64,000 bases of DNA from CAWBQO01 sp963790965 (GCA_963790965.1 CAWBQO010000003.1:682001-746000); one strand, 5' to 3'; counted from the first letter of the stretch, positions 36,196 to 48,159 are shown. Notes: a model not told the origin generated them from the letters alone. Translations and numbers: made by a program.

Positions 36196-36291
36196 AGGAA
36201 ACAACCTTTACCGTGTGGCGGGCCAGCGTTGTTGACGGGAGATAAGATACGTTCTTACGGGCCGATTGCGAAATACCACGAACGCGCCCCT

Positions 36292-37089
36292 TCAAACGCC
36301 CCGCGATCCAAAGATGGCGCTGCCAATTCGGACGAGCGTTGCGCCTTCCTCTATCGCGACTTCATAGTCGCTGCTCATGCCCATCGAGAGCACCGTCCAT
36401 ACGTCGGGATCCTTTGCGTGGCGACGGAGCGATTCGAACAGTTCTCGCATCGCGCGAAACTCCGGTCGCACCGCCTCCGGATCGTCTGCGGGAGAAGCGA
36501 TGGCCATAAGCCCACGAAGTTGCAGGTGCGGCCACTGCTCTGCCGAGCGCACGACTTCTTCAGCCTCCTCGGCGGTCACACCGGACTTGGAAGCCTCTTT
36601 GGAGATGTTCACCTGAACGAGACACGGCATGACGCGCCCCAATTCCTCCGCGCGTTTATCAACCGCGCGCGCGAGTCGGAGGCTGTCGAGTCCGTGAAAC
36701 AGAGAGGCGTGCTCCACGACTTCCCGGGCCTTGTTGCGCTGCAGATGCCCGATCATGTGCCAGTCGACCTCCCCCAATGCCGTCTCCTTGCGCATTGCCT
36801 CGGCCTTCGCCGCGAGGTCCTGGACCTTATTTTCGCCGAAGTGAGATAGTCCGGCCGCTACGGCTCGCTTCACGAGATCCACCGGAAAGGTCTTCGAGAC
36901 CGATACGAGCGTCACCGCACCCGCATCGCGGCCCGAGCGCCTTGCAGCTTCGCCCATGCGGAAGCTGATTTGTTCTACTCGGCTGCGGAGGATTTCCACC
37001 GACGGCCCTTCGACGCCGGTCATTTCTTCAACCTTTTCAATCATGAACCACCCATCCGGATGAACCGACGAGGGGACACCCGCGTGCAT
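36292..37089 (-). CDS. YggS-family PLP-homeostasis protein
   Basis: Single-domain PLP-binding TIM-barrel protein (PLPBP) that buffers vitamin B6. The PLP lysine is in LVSVSKTFP, followed by HFGENKVQDL, VDWHMIGHLQRNKAR (replaced downstream by the usual VxxNIS), LVQVNISKEASKSG and the phosphate-binding SMGMSSDYEVAI with VRIGSAIFG. The ATG at 37089 shares one base with the upstream stop (TGATG), supporting coupling. An ATG at 37044 gives a 250-residue product closer to usual length. The gene precedes divIVA as in the ylmE-divIVA region of Gram-positive bacteria. Confidence 0.94.
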   Translation of the reverse strand: MHAGVPSSVHPDGWFMIEKVEEMTGVEGPSVEILRSRVEQISFRMGEAARRSGRDAGAVTLVSVSKTFPVDLVKRAVAAGLSHFGENKVQDLAAKAEAMRKETALGEVDWHMIGHLQRNKAREVVEHASLFHGLDSLRLARAVDKRAEELGRVMPCLVQVNISKEASKSGVTAEEAEEVVRSAEQWPHLQLRGLMAIASPADDPEAVRPEFRAMRELFESLRRHAKDPDVWTVLSMGMSSDYEVAIEEGATLVRIGSAIFGSRGV

Positions 37090-37268
37090 CAGGCCGATCC
37101 TGCGACTTCAAACTGGATGACTTGCTCACCGTCGGATGCGCAGTGAATCTGAAGCGGGTTGCAGCATACTTCGCAGTCTTCGATGTAATCCTGCTCCGGG
37201 ACCGAGAGGTCCACCATCATCGTGATCGTCTCCCAGCAGAACGGGCAGCGAAAAGTGTATTCTTCCAT
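37089..37268 (-). CDS. CPXCG-type cysteine-rich small protein
   Basis: A 59-residue protein with two CxxC-like pairs (FRCPFCWE and DCEVCCNP), matching the CPXCG motif-containing cysteine-rich family, a probable small zinc-binding protein of unknown role. The ATG at 37268 places the first cysteine pair at residues 7-10, as in the family. The frame is open upstream to 37451, but that part is Arg/Cys-rich and not conserved in character. It is translationally coupled to yggS through TGATG. Confidence 0.85.
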   Translation of the reverse strand: MEEYTFRCPFCWETITMMVDLSVPEQDYIEDCEVCCNPLQIHCASDGEQVIQFEVAGSA

Positions 37269-37473
37269 AGCTTTAGCCAAGTAGACCAGCGTTGCACCAT
37301 TGAGATGTTCGGCGCGAGCCTTCATTAAGGCGAACCCGTAGCATCTGCGGCCGTTCCTTTTACAACAATGTCCGGTATGCCGGCAATATAACAACGGGTG
37401 CCGTTCGGTATCTTGCGTAATGGTTGCCGCGCCCGCGATTCTCCTTTTCATCCTACCAATTCGTCAATAAGCA

Positions 37474-38604
37474 ATGCCCGAACATTCTTCTACCGGCTCT
37501 CCTTTTGCCGCACGCCACGAGCGGCTTGGCCAGATGCTTCAGCGCCACGGACTCGAGGCGCTCGCCGTCAACCCGGGTCCCGGCCTGCACTTTCTTACGG
37601 GCGTGCCTTTTCACCTGATGGAGCGGCCCGTGGTAGCGCTCTTCGTGCCGGATGCGACGCCCATCATCGTGATGCCGGAGTTCGAGAAAGTGAAGCTGGA
37701 CTCGCTCTCGTTCGAGGCGCGGGTTTTCTCCTACACGGAGGATCTGAACACCTGGCCCAATGCCTTTGAAAAGGCGGCCAAAGCGCTCGGGCGGCCGGAC
37801 GCGATGATCGGCGTCGAGCCGAGGGCGCTTCGTTTCCTCGAACTCGAATTCCTGCGGAGCGCCTTTCCGCGAGCCACGTTTGTCTCGGCAGAGACTGGTC
37901 TGGCGGAGCTACGGGCGAAGAAAGACGACGCCGAGATTGCAATGATGTCGCGCGCCGTCGACTACGCTCAGACGGCCTTTAAAGAGACGCTCGGCTTCAT
38001 CAAAGACGGCGTGACGGAGCGCGACCTGGCCGCCGAATTGACGGTGCAGCTGCTTCGCGCCGGCAGCGAGTCTGAGATGCCCTTCGCCCCCATCGTTGCC
38101 TTTGGGCCGAACAGCGCCAACCCGCACGCATCCCCGACGGATCGCCGGCTGGCCAAGGGCGACCTCATCGTGATCGATTGGGGAGGAAACCACAACGGCT
38201 ATTTCTCCGATCTCACGCGCATGGTTGCTTTCGGCGATCCGGAAGCGGAGTTGCAGAAGATCGCGGAGATAACGGAGGAAGCGAATGCGGCCGCTCGAAG
38301 CCACGCCGCGCCCGGGGTTACGGCGGGCAGCGTGGATTTGGCTGCGCGAAGCGTCATCGAAAAGGCGGGGTACGGGCAATACTTCGTTCACCGCACCGGC
38401 CACGGACTTGGGCTGGAGGCGCACGAAGATCCTTATATCCGCGACGACAATGAACAGCTTCTTGAGCCGGGCATGACCTTCACCATCGAGCCGGGAATCT
38501 ACCTGCCCGGCCGTGGCGGCGTTCGCATCGAAGACGACATGGTCATCACCGAAGGAGGTTGCGAAAGCCTGTCAACGCTTCCGCGCAACCTGATCGTCCT
38601 GTAG
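37474..38604 (+). CDS. M24-family metallopeptidase (Xaa-Pro aminopeptidase-like)
   Basis: Cytoplasmic peptidase cleaving N-terminal residues before proline, 376 residues. It has a creatinase-type N-terminal domain (residues 10-140) and a pita-bread catalytic domain. Metal ligands are visible in order: VIDWGG (Asp), FSDLTR (Asp), TGHGLG (His), TIEPGIY (Glu), RIEDDM (Glu). No signal peptide. The ATG at 37474 gives normal length. It is divergent from the CPXCG gene with a 205-bp promoter region, and ends 18 bp from the convergent lipoprotein gene. A hairpin of GC-rich arms spans both stops, but without a T-tract. Confidence 0.93.
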   Translation: MPEHSSTGSPFAARHERLGQMLQRHGLEALAVNPGPGLHFLTGVPFHLMERPVVALFVPDATPIIVMPEFEKVKLDSLSFEARVFSYTEDLNTWPNAFEKAAKALGRPDAMIGVEPRALRFLELEFLRSAFPRATFVSAETGLAELRAKKDDAEIAMMSRAVDYAQTAFKETLGFIKDGVTERDLAAELTVQLLRAGSESEMPFAPIVAFGPNSANPHASPTDRRLAKGDLIVIDWGGNHNGYFSDLTRMVAFGDPEAELQKIAEITEEANAAARSHAAPGVTAGSVDLAARSVIEKAGYGQYFVHRTGHGLGLEAHEDPYIRDDNEQLLEPGMTFTIEPGIYLPGRGGVRIEDDMVITEGGCESLSTLPRNLIVL

Positions 38605-38622
38605 GAACATGCGGCGGCGGCG

Positions 38623-39450
38623 TCAAACCCCTGATGCCGCCGTCGCCGTGTTGCGCAAGGAGTCCGTGAGATAATCGAGCATCTCGATCTGCTCGGACAG
38701 CCGGCCGTGTTGCGCTTCCACGTTGACGTACGGGATCTGCTGCCGGGCGGCCCACACGGAGAGCGAGCCGTCTTCGAGCACCGTCGCGTTATTCTGGAGG
38801 ACGATGTTGTGGTGCCCTTCGCTGAGGCGGTCGAACAGCCACTGCTCGGTGACAAAGAAGAAATTGTCGATGTTCACGTCGGAAAGGTAGCGCGTCAAGA
38901 GCGCGTCCCCTGCATATAAGCCGCCTTCGAGGTAGCTGAGGGTCGAGTACTCCCCTTCCGTGTTGTTGTGCACCGTAACGAGCACGCTGTCGCCACCCGC
39001 GCGAATGCGCTGCAGAATCACTTTGGCGAAGGCGCGGACTTCGCGGAGCGCCGCCGGCGAAAAGCCTCCCAGCCCTTCAAGCGTGGCTTTGGCCCCGTTA
39101 TCTGAATAAATGCGATTCGGATCGAAGACGAACGTGTCGGCGGCCAGGGTGAACACGATGTTCCGGTCGCCGCTATGCTGCAGGTCGATCAGGCGCCCGC
39201 CTCGCCGCGCGATGACGTCGAGCACCGCCTGCGCGGCCGTGTCCTCATCGTCGTGCAAAGTGACGTACGTAAGTCCAGGTTTCTCCGACTCATAGACGGT
39301 CAACAAAACCTCCGCGTCGTCTCCAATACGGACGGGCGTCGACTGCTTCTCTATCGTGTAAGTTTTTATGGCCTTATCCATTCCACTCCGGCAGGAAATT
39401 GCTGTAAGCATAACCAGGATGATGCCCCAGGATCGACGGCTCAACTGCAT
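38623..39450 (-). CDS. Lipoprotein with possible M14-like zinc peptidase or amidase motifs
   Basis: A 275-residue lipoprotein with an N-terminal LTAISC lipobox (Cys20). I do not firmly recognise the family. Three features in the right order recall M14 carboxypeptidases: HDDE at 66-69 (HxxE zinc motif), DPNR at 110-113 (cf. NR substrate clamp) and HNNTEG with His161 and Glu165. The C-terminal third is rich in Asn, Phe and acidic residues. If the assignment holds, it would be an outer-membrane-anchored zinc peptidase or amidase, perhaps acting on peptidoglycan; this is inference. It is preceded by the SPOR lipoprotein gene on the same strand. Confidence 0.7.
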   Translation of the reverse strand: MQLSRRSWGIILVMLTAISCRSGMDKAIKTYTIEKQSTPVRIGDDAEVLLTVYESEKPGLTYVTLHDDEDTAAQAVLDVIARRGGRLIDLQHSGDRNIVFTLAADTFVFDPNRIYSDNGAKATLEGLGGFSPAALREVRAFAKVILQRIRAGGDSVLVTVHNNTEGEYSTLSYLEGGLYAGDALLTRYLSDVNIDNFFFVTEQWLFDRLSEGHHNIVLQNNATVLEDGSLSVWAARQQIPYVNVEAQHGRLSEQIEMLDYLTDSLRNTATAASGV

Positions 39451-39520
39451 AGCTGCATAGGGTTGAAAGTCGCGCAGACAGCTGCTGTACCGGCTGCTTG
39501 GGTTAACCGTATTAACTTAC

Positions 39521-39541
39521 GAAAAGAACCGGCGCGGTTAA
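39521..39541 (-). terminator. Weak intrinsic terminator candidate
   Basis: On the minus strand, AACCG, loop CGC, CGGTT, then CTTTTC. The stem is only 5 bp. Its place, about 70 bp after the SPOR gene stop, suits the end of the TonB receptor-DUF4249-SPOR run. Confidence 0.35.
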
Positions 39542-39608
39542 AGAACAACTTGAATAACGGGACAGGAAGCGATTCCTACGCAATGATTCCCTACGTCTTT
39601 GCACAGGG

Positions 39609-40106
39609 TCAATCGTAAACAACGACGTGATCCGGAGCGATGAGCGCCTTTGGATAACGCCGGACCAACAGCCGCCGGAAGGCATCCGCCTCCGCCTGTG
39701 TTCTGAACGCACCTACACGAACGCGGTAGTAGGGCGACTTGAACGTCAACCCTGCATCGAGGCTGCGGTCGCCCCAGCCCTTCGGTCGCTGCCCGGCGGG
39801 AACGGACTCCCACCACGCGATAACATCTTGCAACGCCGCCTCCGCATCCGCCTTCGTTCGGCTGTTGGCGATCTGAACGCGAAAGCCTTGAACAGCAGTT
39901 CCGGAAGGTGCCGACGGCTTCGTCTTCGGCGCGGAACGCGGCTTTTCAGGGGTGCCCTTCGACGGCGTCTTCGCGGGCGCGCTCGCGGGCGCTTTCGGCG
40001 GCGGCTCGGGGCGCGTATCGGTGCGAGGCGAGCAGGCAGCCAGCGTCAAGACAAAAAGAAACGGCAGCACGAATGCCTTTCGGAGAGGGAGAGGGCCGGT
40101 CGTCAT
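39609..40106 (-). CDS. SPOR-domain lipoprotein
   Basis: A 165-residue lipoprotein: signal peptide with lipobox LAAC (Cys25), a Pro/Lys/Ala-rich spacer (about 30-70), and a C-terminal SPOR domain (about 73-160). Typical SPOR pattern: FRVQIANSRTKADAEAA, then YYRVRVGAFRTQAEADAF. SPOR domains bind denuded glycan strands at the division septum, so a role in cell separation or envelope anchoring is likely. The start is the ATG at 40106, 36 bp after the DUF4249 gene. Confidence 0.9.
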   Translation of the reverse strand: MTTGPLPLRKAFVLPFLFVLTLAACSPRTDTRPEPPPKAPASAPAKTPSKGTPEKPRSAPKTKPSAPSGTAVQGFRVQIANSRTKADAEAALQDVIAWWESVPAGQRPKGWGDRSLDAGLTFKSPYYRVRVGAFRTQAEADAFRRLLVRRYPKALIAPDHVVVYD

Positions 40107-40142
40107 AGTCCTTTGGTGTGCAAATGGCTGAAGCCCGCAAGC

Positions 40143-41039
40143 CTACTCCGGGCGCTTGACGTATATGTCCGCCCAGGCGCGTGCAAAGGAAGCAAAAATA
40201 CCGCGACCGCCATTGATAGGATCCAGGACGTTCGGGATCTCGCCCGGTCCGAGGGTGCTTCCGCCCTGCTGCACATCGAGCGTCCGGCGGAAGTCGTAGT
40301 AATTCTTGTCGAGGCTCGCCACCGAGAGGCGGTTTCGGCCGTAAAAAGAAATGGCAACCCACGGGAGCGCGATCCGAAGTCGCCCCTCCGGCGAGAGTCC
40401 GTATCCGGCTTCATTGAGAACAGGCGAGCTTGTTCGTGAAAGGTCGGCCAGTTGCACGTCTCCCTGCTCGTAAATGGACCGGGCAAAATCCGTCAGGTTT
40501 TCCTCTGAGGGGTCGAGCGCTTCGGACACGAACGTGAACACGCGGTTTCCCTCGTTGCCGGACCCGGTGCGCAAGTCCGCCTCCAGGGGCTGAGGGCCTT
40601 TGTAGATGACGGTGTCTGCGCTGATGCTTTCAATATAAATGGCAGCCGGCACCGTAGTCTCCGACGACAGGCGCGTGCCGTCGGCGGTCTGAATGATCAG
40701 GCGGTAGGTTCGCAGCGGCACAGCGCGGTGCATCACCATGATCTCGTAAATGCCGTGGCGCGAACGCTGCACGAAAGAGAAACTCTTCTCGACTGCGCCG
40801 TCCGAGCCGAGCAGTTGCATCTCGACCTGCGCCCCGTCCACTGCATTCTCATCAAATTCATACGCCCCTTCAAGATCAGCCGATCGGCTCAAGCGCACCT
40901 GCTCTAGGGGTTCCCCGGCCCCGATGTAAGCTTCGACCACGTATTCCGGTTCGAATTCGGAGGTGCTTCCCCAATCGCAGCCCGGCGTGAGGAGCAACAA
41001 GGCCGCAGCGACCATCCAAATTGTCTTTGCCTGCTGCAT
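40143..41039 (-). CDS. DUF4249 lipoprotein, partner of the TonB-dependent receptor
   Basis: A 298-residue lipoprotein with lipobox LTPGC (Cys21 from the ATG at 41039). DUF4249 proteins in Bacteroidota are encoded next to TonB-dependent receptors, as here, and begin with an Ig-like beta domain after a VVEAYIGAGEPLEQVRLSRS segment. They are presumed substrate-binding or receptor-plug partners; the ligand is unknown. An upstream frame to 41171 would put 44 residues before the signal peptide and is rejected. The receptor gene is 175 bp upstream. Confidence 0.87.
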   Translation of the reverse strand: MQQAKTIWMVAAALLLLTPGCDWGSTSEFEPEYVVEAYIGAGEPLEQVRLSRSADLEGAYEFDENAVDGAQVEMQLLGSDGAVEKSFSFVQRSRHGIYEIMVMHRAVPLRTYRLIIQTADGTRLSSETTVPAAIYIESISADTVIYKGPQPLEADLRTGSGNEGNRVFTFVSEALDPSEENLTDFARSIYEQGDVQLADLSRTSSPVLNEAGYGLSPEGRLRIALPWVAISFYGRNRLSVASLDKNYYDFRRTLDVQQGGSTLGPGEIPNVLDPINGGRGIFASFARAWADIYVKRPE

Positions 41040-41214
41040 ATTAGGAGGCTGCTGATTTACTATCGATGGAATGCACTGCAGATATGTGAGACGCTGTACG
41101 CGATTGAAATGCTGCCTAACACCCGCTTGTATATCCCTCAAGGGGGAGGTTGTATTGGTGCTTTGGTCCATATCGTCAGCTACATAAAGCGTGTTCGGTT
41201 ATTCCAACAGCCAC

Positions 41215-43470
41215 TTAGTACCGGAGCGTGAGCGAGACGTTGGGAATTGGAATCGGGATCTGCGGGACGGTCACGCGATTAATCGTCTTTTCGGGGGTGC
41301 TCTCGTAATAATAGAACCAGATGTTGCGCCGCCCATAGACATTGATCAGTTGAAACTGCAGTTCATACGACAGGCGCTCAGACCATTTGCCGGCGCGGGT
41401 GACGCCAACATCCAGGCGGTGGTAGGCCGGCAGCCGCGCATTGTTGAATGGACCGATCAGGATGGTGCGGGTAGTCCGCGCGAGGGGTTCGTCGATGGTG
41501 TTCCAGCGCGCCTTTGGCTCTGTAGTCGCCTGGCCCGTCGCATAGGTAAATACGCCGCTGGCTTGCCAGTTCTTCGAAAGTCGCAGGGTACCGACGGCCG
41601 TCAGGTCGTGCGTGCGGTCGTACTTCGGCGAGAAATACTTTCCGTCGTTAAGGTTCGGCGCAAAACGGCGCTGGGTGCGTCCGAGCGTGTAAGCCACAAA
41701 TCCGGAATAGCGACGCGCCTTTTTGTCCAGCAGGAGTTCAAGCCCGTACGCGCGGCCGTCGCCGAATTGAAAGATGTCGTCATAAGCACGTCCGGAAACA
41801 TCGGCGACAAACGGGTCCAACTCGAACAGGCCTTCCATGCTGCGATAGTAAACCTCCGAGTCCAGCGTGAGCGTCGGGCGCAGTTTCATCTTCGCGCCAA
41901 AAATGTACTGGCGGCCCATCGACGGGGGCACCCCGTCGGCGGTGGTGAGCCAGAGGTCGAAGGCCGAAAGTACCTGGCTCGTCACGAGCGTCAGGAACTG
42001 GTAGTATTGCCCGAAGCCCGCTTTCAGGCGGAGCCGGTCCGAGACCGTGTACTCGCCCGAAAGGCGCGGTTCGATTCGGTAGTAGTCGCCCTTTTCAAAA
42101 TAGCTCCCCCGCACGCCTGCCCGGATGGAAAGCAGGCTCGTCGGGCGGAACGTGTCTTCGAGGTAAACCGCGGCGTAGTTCGACTGGATGTTCGTGCGGA
42201 TGCGTTCCTGCGCGTCGAACTGTTCCCGGTAGCGCATTGCGAAGGTGCCCACGGCTACGCCGCTGCTCACAGAATGCCGTTCGCCCGATATGTACTCGAC
42301 GTCCGCTTTGACCGATGTATCTATGACGCGGTTGGTGGTGCCGAAGGCCGTTCCCGAGACGGTCGCATCCGGACGGCTGTCGTACGCCGAGCCTGCGACG
42401 GTGAAGTGCGTGAAGAGCTTGCTGGAGTAAACGTGCGTCCAGTTGGCGGCAAGGGTCCTGTTCCCAAGCCCGATGGAGAGCGTCGCATCTTCGAGAAAGG
42501 GCGTCACGATGTGATCGCGGCCCGAGTAGGCTGAGAAAGAGACGCGGTCGTTCTGCGACACATCCAGATTGACGCGGGTGTTGAGGTCGTAGAAGTAGAA
42601 CTGATCCGGCGTCGCTTCGACCTTGAACCCGCGCATCGCTGCCAAAACAGGCTCGATCGTGGAGCGCCGAAAGGCGACCATCCACGAGCCGAATCTGTAT
42701 GGACCTTCCGCGTAGGCGCGCGAGGCCAGAAGCCCAAGGCTGCCGCCCGCTTGAAACCGGCGGCGATTACCGTCGCGGTTGTAAATGTCTACGACAGACC
42801 CGAGTCGGCCGCCGTAGGGAGCGGGATAACCGCCCTTGTAGAGCTGCACGTCTTTAATGGCATCCGGGTTGAACGGCGCGTAAAAGCCAAAGAAGTGGCT
42901 CGCGTTGTACACCGTGTTTCGATCCAGCAGGATCAGCGTCTGATCGGGCGTGCCGCCACGGATGTACAATCCGGATGAAAAATCCGATGCCGCCTTGATG
43001 CCTGGAAGTAGTTGCAGCGACCGGAAGAGATCCGGTTCGAGAACGGACGGCAGTTCGCGGACAGACTCCGTTGTGACCTGGGCCACCCCGACGGCAAACT
43101 CCGGTTCCAGGTCGCCACTAACGACGACCTCGTCCAGTCCATATGCGTTCGGCGTGAGGGCGATGTCGAGGCGGCGGTGCTCGCCGGGCGCGAGAACCAG
43201 CTCTTCGAGATACGACCCGTAGCCGATGTAGCTTACCTCGAGCCGGTAGGCACCCGCCGGAATATCGGTGAGGGTATAGTAGCCTGCCGTGTTGGTGGCG
43301 GTTCCGCGACTGCCGGGTGCCAGGCGGACGTTGGCGAGAATGAGCGTTTCGCCCGACTTCTCATCCGAGACGAAGCCGCTCAGCGATGCACGTGCTTGTC
43401 CGAACGCCTCTTGCGGCATCTTTCCCGACAGAACGATTAGCAGCAGTACGGCAACGACTCGCAACAACAC
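41215..43470 (-). CDS. TonB-dependent receptor with carboxypeptidase-regulatory N-domain
   Basis: Outer-membrane 22-stranded barrel, 751 residues, importing an unidentified substrate with TonB energy. A signal peptide is followed by a CarboxypepD_reg-like beta domain (RASLSGFVSDEKSGETL, residues 25-110). A plug domain comes next (about 120-230, with VTTESVRELPSVLEPDLFRSL and IRGGTPDQTLILLD) and then a long beta-barrel ending in LTLRY. No STN or SusC signature is seen, so it is not a SusCD pair. No ATG is available; GTG at 43470 gives a good signal peptide. It is co-directional with DUF4249 and divergent from gyrA. Confidence 0.92.
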   Translation of the reverse strand: MLLRVVAVLLLIVLSGKMPQEAFGQARASLSGFVSDEKSGETLILANVRLAPGSRGTATNTAGYYTLTDIPAGAYRLEVSYIGYGSYLEELVLAPGEHRRLDIALTPNAYGLDEVVVSGDLEPEFAVGVAQVTTESVRELPSVLEPDLFRSLQLLPGIKAASDFSSGLYIRGGTPDQTLILLDRNTVYNASHFFGFYAPFNPDAIKDVQLYKGGYPAPYGGRLGSVVDIYNRDGNRRRFQAGGSLGLLASRAYAEGPYRFGSWMVAFRRSTIEPVLAAMRGFKVEATPDQFYFYDLNTRVNLDVSQNDRVSFSAYSGRDHIVTPFLEDATLSIGLGNRTLAANWTHVYSSKLFTHFTVAGSAYDSRPDATVSGTAFGTTNRVIDTSVKADVEYISGERHSVSSGVAVGTFAMRYREQFDAQERIRTNIQSNYAAVYLEDTFRPTSLLSIRAGVRGSYFEKGDYYRIEPRLSGEYTVSDRLRLKAGFGQYYQFLTLVTSQVLSAFDLWLTTADGVPPSMGRQYIFGAKMKLRPTLTLDSEVYYRSMEGLFELDPFVADVSGRAYDDIFQFGDGRAYGLELLLDKKARRYSGFVAYTLGRTQRRFAPNLNDGKYFSPKYDRTHDLTAVGTLRLSKNWQASGVFTYATGQATTEPKARWNTIDEPLARTTRTILIGPFNNARLPAYHRLDVGVTRAGKWSERLSYELQFQLINVYGRRNIWFYYYESTPEKTINRVTVPQIPIPIPNVSLTLRY

Positions 43471-44092
43471 AATCCGGCTCCCTTTAAAGAATCCAGCGAT
43501 CTTAACGCCCCTACTTACCTGAAGTTACGAAGCTCGGACATCTTTGCAAGACCCAAAGGGAGCACCCTTCGCCCGCCTCGCCCAAAGAGGCAGTTGAATA
43601 CAGGTGAACCCTGCCAGGCATCAGCGGTTGTGCGAATTGAATCGCCAGCGCCTTTGAGCAAGGCTGAGATGCTTCGCTTTGCCGGCATGACACGGACGGC
43701 ACGTTCTGCTTCCTTTGTGCGCAGTCGATTCTTCCTCCTCCAGCGCCCCCGCTTGTCATAGTATGTTGAGACTGTCGGCCCGTACAGCCTACTTTAAGGG
43801 AGGCGCGCCAGGGGAGGTGAACAAGGCTCACATGTCATCTGATCCACGAGATCGTTCAGGATGGTCAGCACCGCTCGCGCGGGCTTCCTTTGCCGCGGCG
43901 CGCGCATACTGATCGGGCATCGGGAATGCGGCCGGAAGAGCAGGATCAAGAGGCCCGAACGCGACGAACTTCGGGTGGCAAATGAGCGCAAAAAGTTGTA
44001 TTTTGAGAGACTTGATCTGGCTGGTAAGAAGGCGCAGCCGAGCGGCCCCTGGGGCGGCTCCCGTGCTTGCAAATAGAGGTTGAACGGACTGG
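43471..44092. other. Long intergenic region upstream of gyrA
   Basis: A 622-bp stretch with no gene I can support. It carries a fragment resembling a widespread intergenic repeat around 43664-43695 (GAGATGCTTCGCTTTGCCGG and CATGACAC). Just before gyrA, an AT-rich GTATTTTGA at about 43998 is one mismatch from the TAnnTTTG element on the plus strand. The short frames within it have no domain and unnatural composition. Confidence 0.5.
43664..43695. repeat. Fragment resembling a dispersed intergenic repeat
   Basis: Reads GAGATGCTTCGCTTTGCCGG then CATGACAC. This is similar in form to the common dispersed element with TTCGCTxxGCTCAGxATGACA found between genes in many FCB-group and other genomes. 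The GGATTCCTTCGCTGAGGATGA at 55468-55488 is a second, more degenerate candidate. The identification rests on recollection of the pattern. Confidence 0.3.
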
Positions 44093-46780
<2,688 letters not shown>

Positions 46781-46830
46781 GCGGCTCGCTCGGAGCGCGT
46801 CCATCTTTGAACCAACCTTAACGCTGTCGG

Positions 46831-48159
46831 ATGGCCAGTTCAAGTATGCCGGCAATCTTCACGTGTTTGCTGCTCTTCTTCGGCGTGTTCGCGCCCCTCG
46901 GGTGCGCCGACGGCACCGACCGCCCTGCCGGGCAGGAAGGCGAACGGCCCGACTCGTCTGGACTCGCTGCGACGGGGCCGGTCCGCACCGGCGCGATGGT
47001 ACTCGTGGAAGACGGTCTACCGCTGCTCAAGGGCAAGCGACTCGGCCTGGTCGTCAATCATACGGCGATGGTGGACTCGGTACACCTGATCGACCTGCTG
47101 GTCAAGAGCAAAGACTATGAGGTCGTCGCGCTCTTCGGACCGGAGCACGGGATCCGCGGCGAAGCGCCCGCCGGTGAGAAGGTCAGCGGTGGCAACGATC
47201 CCATTTCCGGCATTCCCATCTACAGCCTCTACGGCGACACGCGCCGGCCAACGCCCGAGATGCTGAAGGGTGTAGATGCGCTCGTGTTCGACATCCAGGA
47301 CGTTGGCGCGCGCTTCTACACCTACATCACGACCATGGGACTGTCGATGCAATCGGCGGCGGAGGCTGGCATTCCGTTCGTTGTGCTCGATCGGCCCAAT
47401 CCACTCTCGGGAGCGTACGTTTCCGGCTTTGTTATTAAGCCGTCGCTCTACTCCTTTGTCGGGCAGTACCCCGTGCCCATCGCGCACGGCCTTACGGTGG
47501 GTGAACTGGCGCGCATGATCAAAGGCGAGGCCATGTTGTCCGGCCTGGAGAACCTCGACCTCCAGGTGGTGGAAATGCAAGGCTGGCAGCGTGGCATGAC
47601 ATGGAAGGACACCGGACTCCCCTGGGTCGCCCCGAGTCCGAACATTCCAACCGTCGAGACGGCGCTCATCTATCCCGGCTCGGGGCTGTTCGAGGCGGTC
47701 TCGGCCAACGAGGGTCGCGGCACGCACGCCCCGTTCCTGCAAGTCGGCGCGCCGTGGGTGGACGGCGAAGCGATGGCCGACGAGCTAAATAGCCGGAAAA
47801 TCCCGGGCGTCCGGTTTGCAGCAGTCGATTACCGGCCCGTGGACATTCGCAATATGGCGACCGATCCGCGCTACGAGGGGGAGGTCGTTCATGGCGTCAA
47901 AGCGACCATCACCGACCAGGTGGCTTTCGAGCCGGTGGAGACGGGCATTCATCTGCTGCACGCCTTCTACCATGCGGCGCCCGAAGGAGAGCAGAAGGGG
48001 TTTATCAGCAGGCCGGAGTGGCTTGCGAAGCTGTCCGGATCGTCGCAGCTCCAGCACATGATCGAGTCCGGAGAGACGCCTGAAGCGATCATCGCGTCCT
48101 GGAAGAGCGATGTGGACGCCTTCAGAACGGCGCGTGCTCCGTACTTGCTCTACGAGTAG
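46831..48159 (+). CDS. DUF1343 protein, NamZ-type exo-beta-N-acetylmuramidase
   Basis: DUF1343 enzymes (GH171; characterised as NamZ) release terminal MurNAc from peptidoglycan glycan fragments for wall recycling. Family blocks are GKRLGLVVNHTAMVDS, VVALFGPEHGIRG (catalytic region), PIYSLYGDTRRPT, LVFDIQDVGARFYTYI, FVVLDRPNPL and GLPWVAPSPNIPTVE. The 442-residue product has an N-terminal signal or lipoprotein-like segment (FGVFAPLGC, imperfect lipobox), so it is probably exported. The ATG at 46831 is used; ATG at 46846 also gives a signal sequence. It begins 50 bp after gyrA. Confidence 0.9.
   Translation: MASSSMPAIFTCLLLFFGVFAPLGCADGTDRPAGQEGERPDSSGLAATGPVRTGAMVLVEDGLPLLKGKRLGLVVNHTAMVDSVHLIDLLVKSKDYEVVALFGPEHGIRGEAPAGEKVSGGNDPISGIPIYSLYGDTRRPTPEMLKGVDALVFDIQDVGARFYTYITTMGLSMQSAAEAGIPFVVLDRPNPLSGAYVSGFVIKPSLYSFVGQYPVPIAHGLTVGELARMIKGEAMLSGLENLDLQVVEMQGWQRGMTWKDTGLPWVAPSPNIPTVETALIYPGSGLFEAVSANEGRGTHAPFLQVGAPWVDGEAMADELNSRKIPGVRFAAVDYRPVDIRNMATDPRYEGEVVHGVKATITDQVAFEPVETGIHLLHAFYHAAPEGEQKGFISRPEWLAKLSGSSQLQHMIESGETPEAIIASWKSDVDAFRTARAPYLLYE

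Noticed and set aside
38606..38650. GC-rich hairpin over the convergent stops of the M24 gene and the lipoprotein
   Set aside because: Arms are imperfect, within coding sequence, and no T-tract follows.
41191..42534. 447-codon open frame antisense to the TonB receptor
   Set aside because: Arg-rich mirror frame with no domain.
43600..43645. SRP RNA-like string GTGAACCCTGCCAGG
   Set aside because: It resembles the 5' strand of SRP helix 8, but the GGAA-type tetraloop and the rest of the 3' strand are absent, and no long stem can be drawn.
43511..43831. 106-codon minus-strand frame between the TonB receptor and gyrA
   Set aside because: Composition (Ser/Gln/Cys-rich) and lack of any motif look non-coding.
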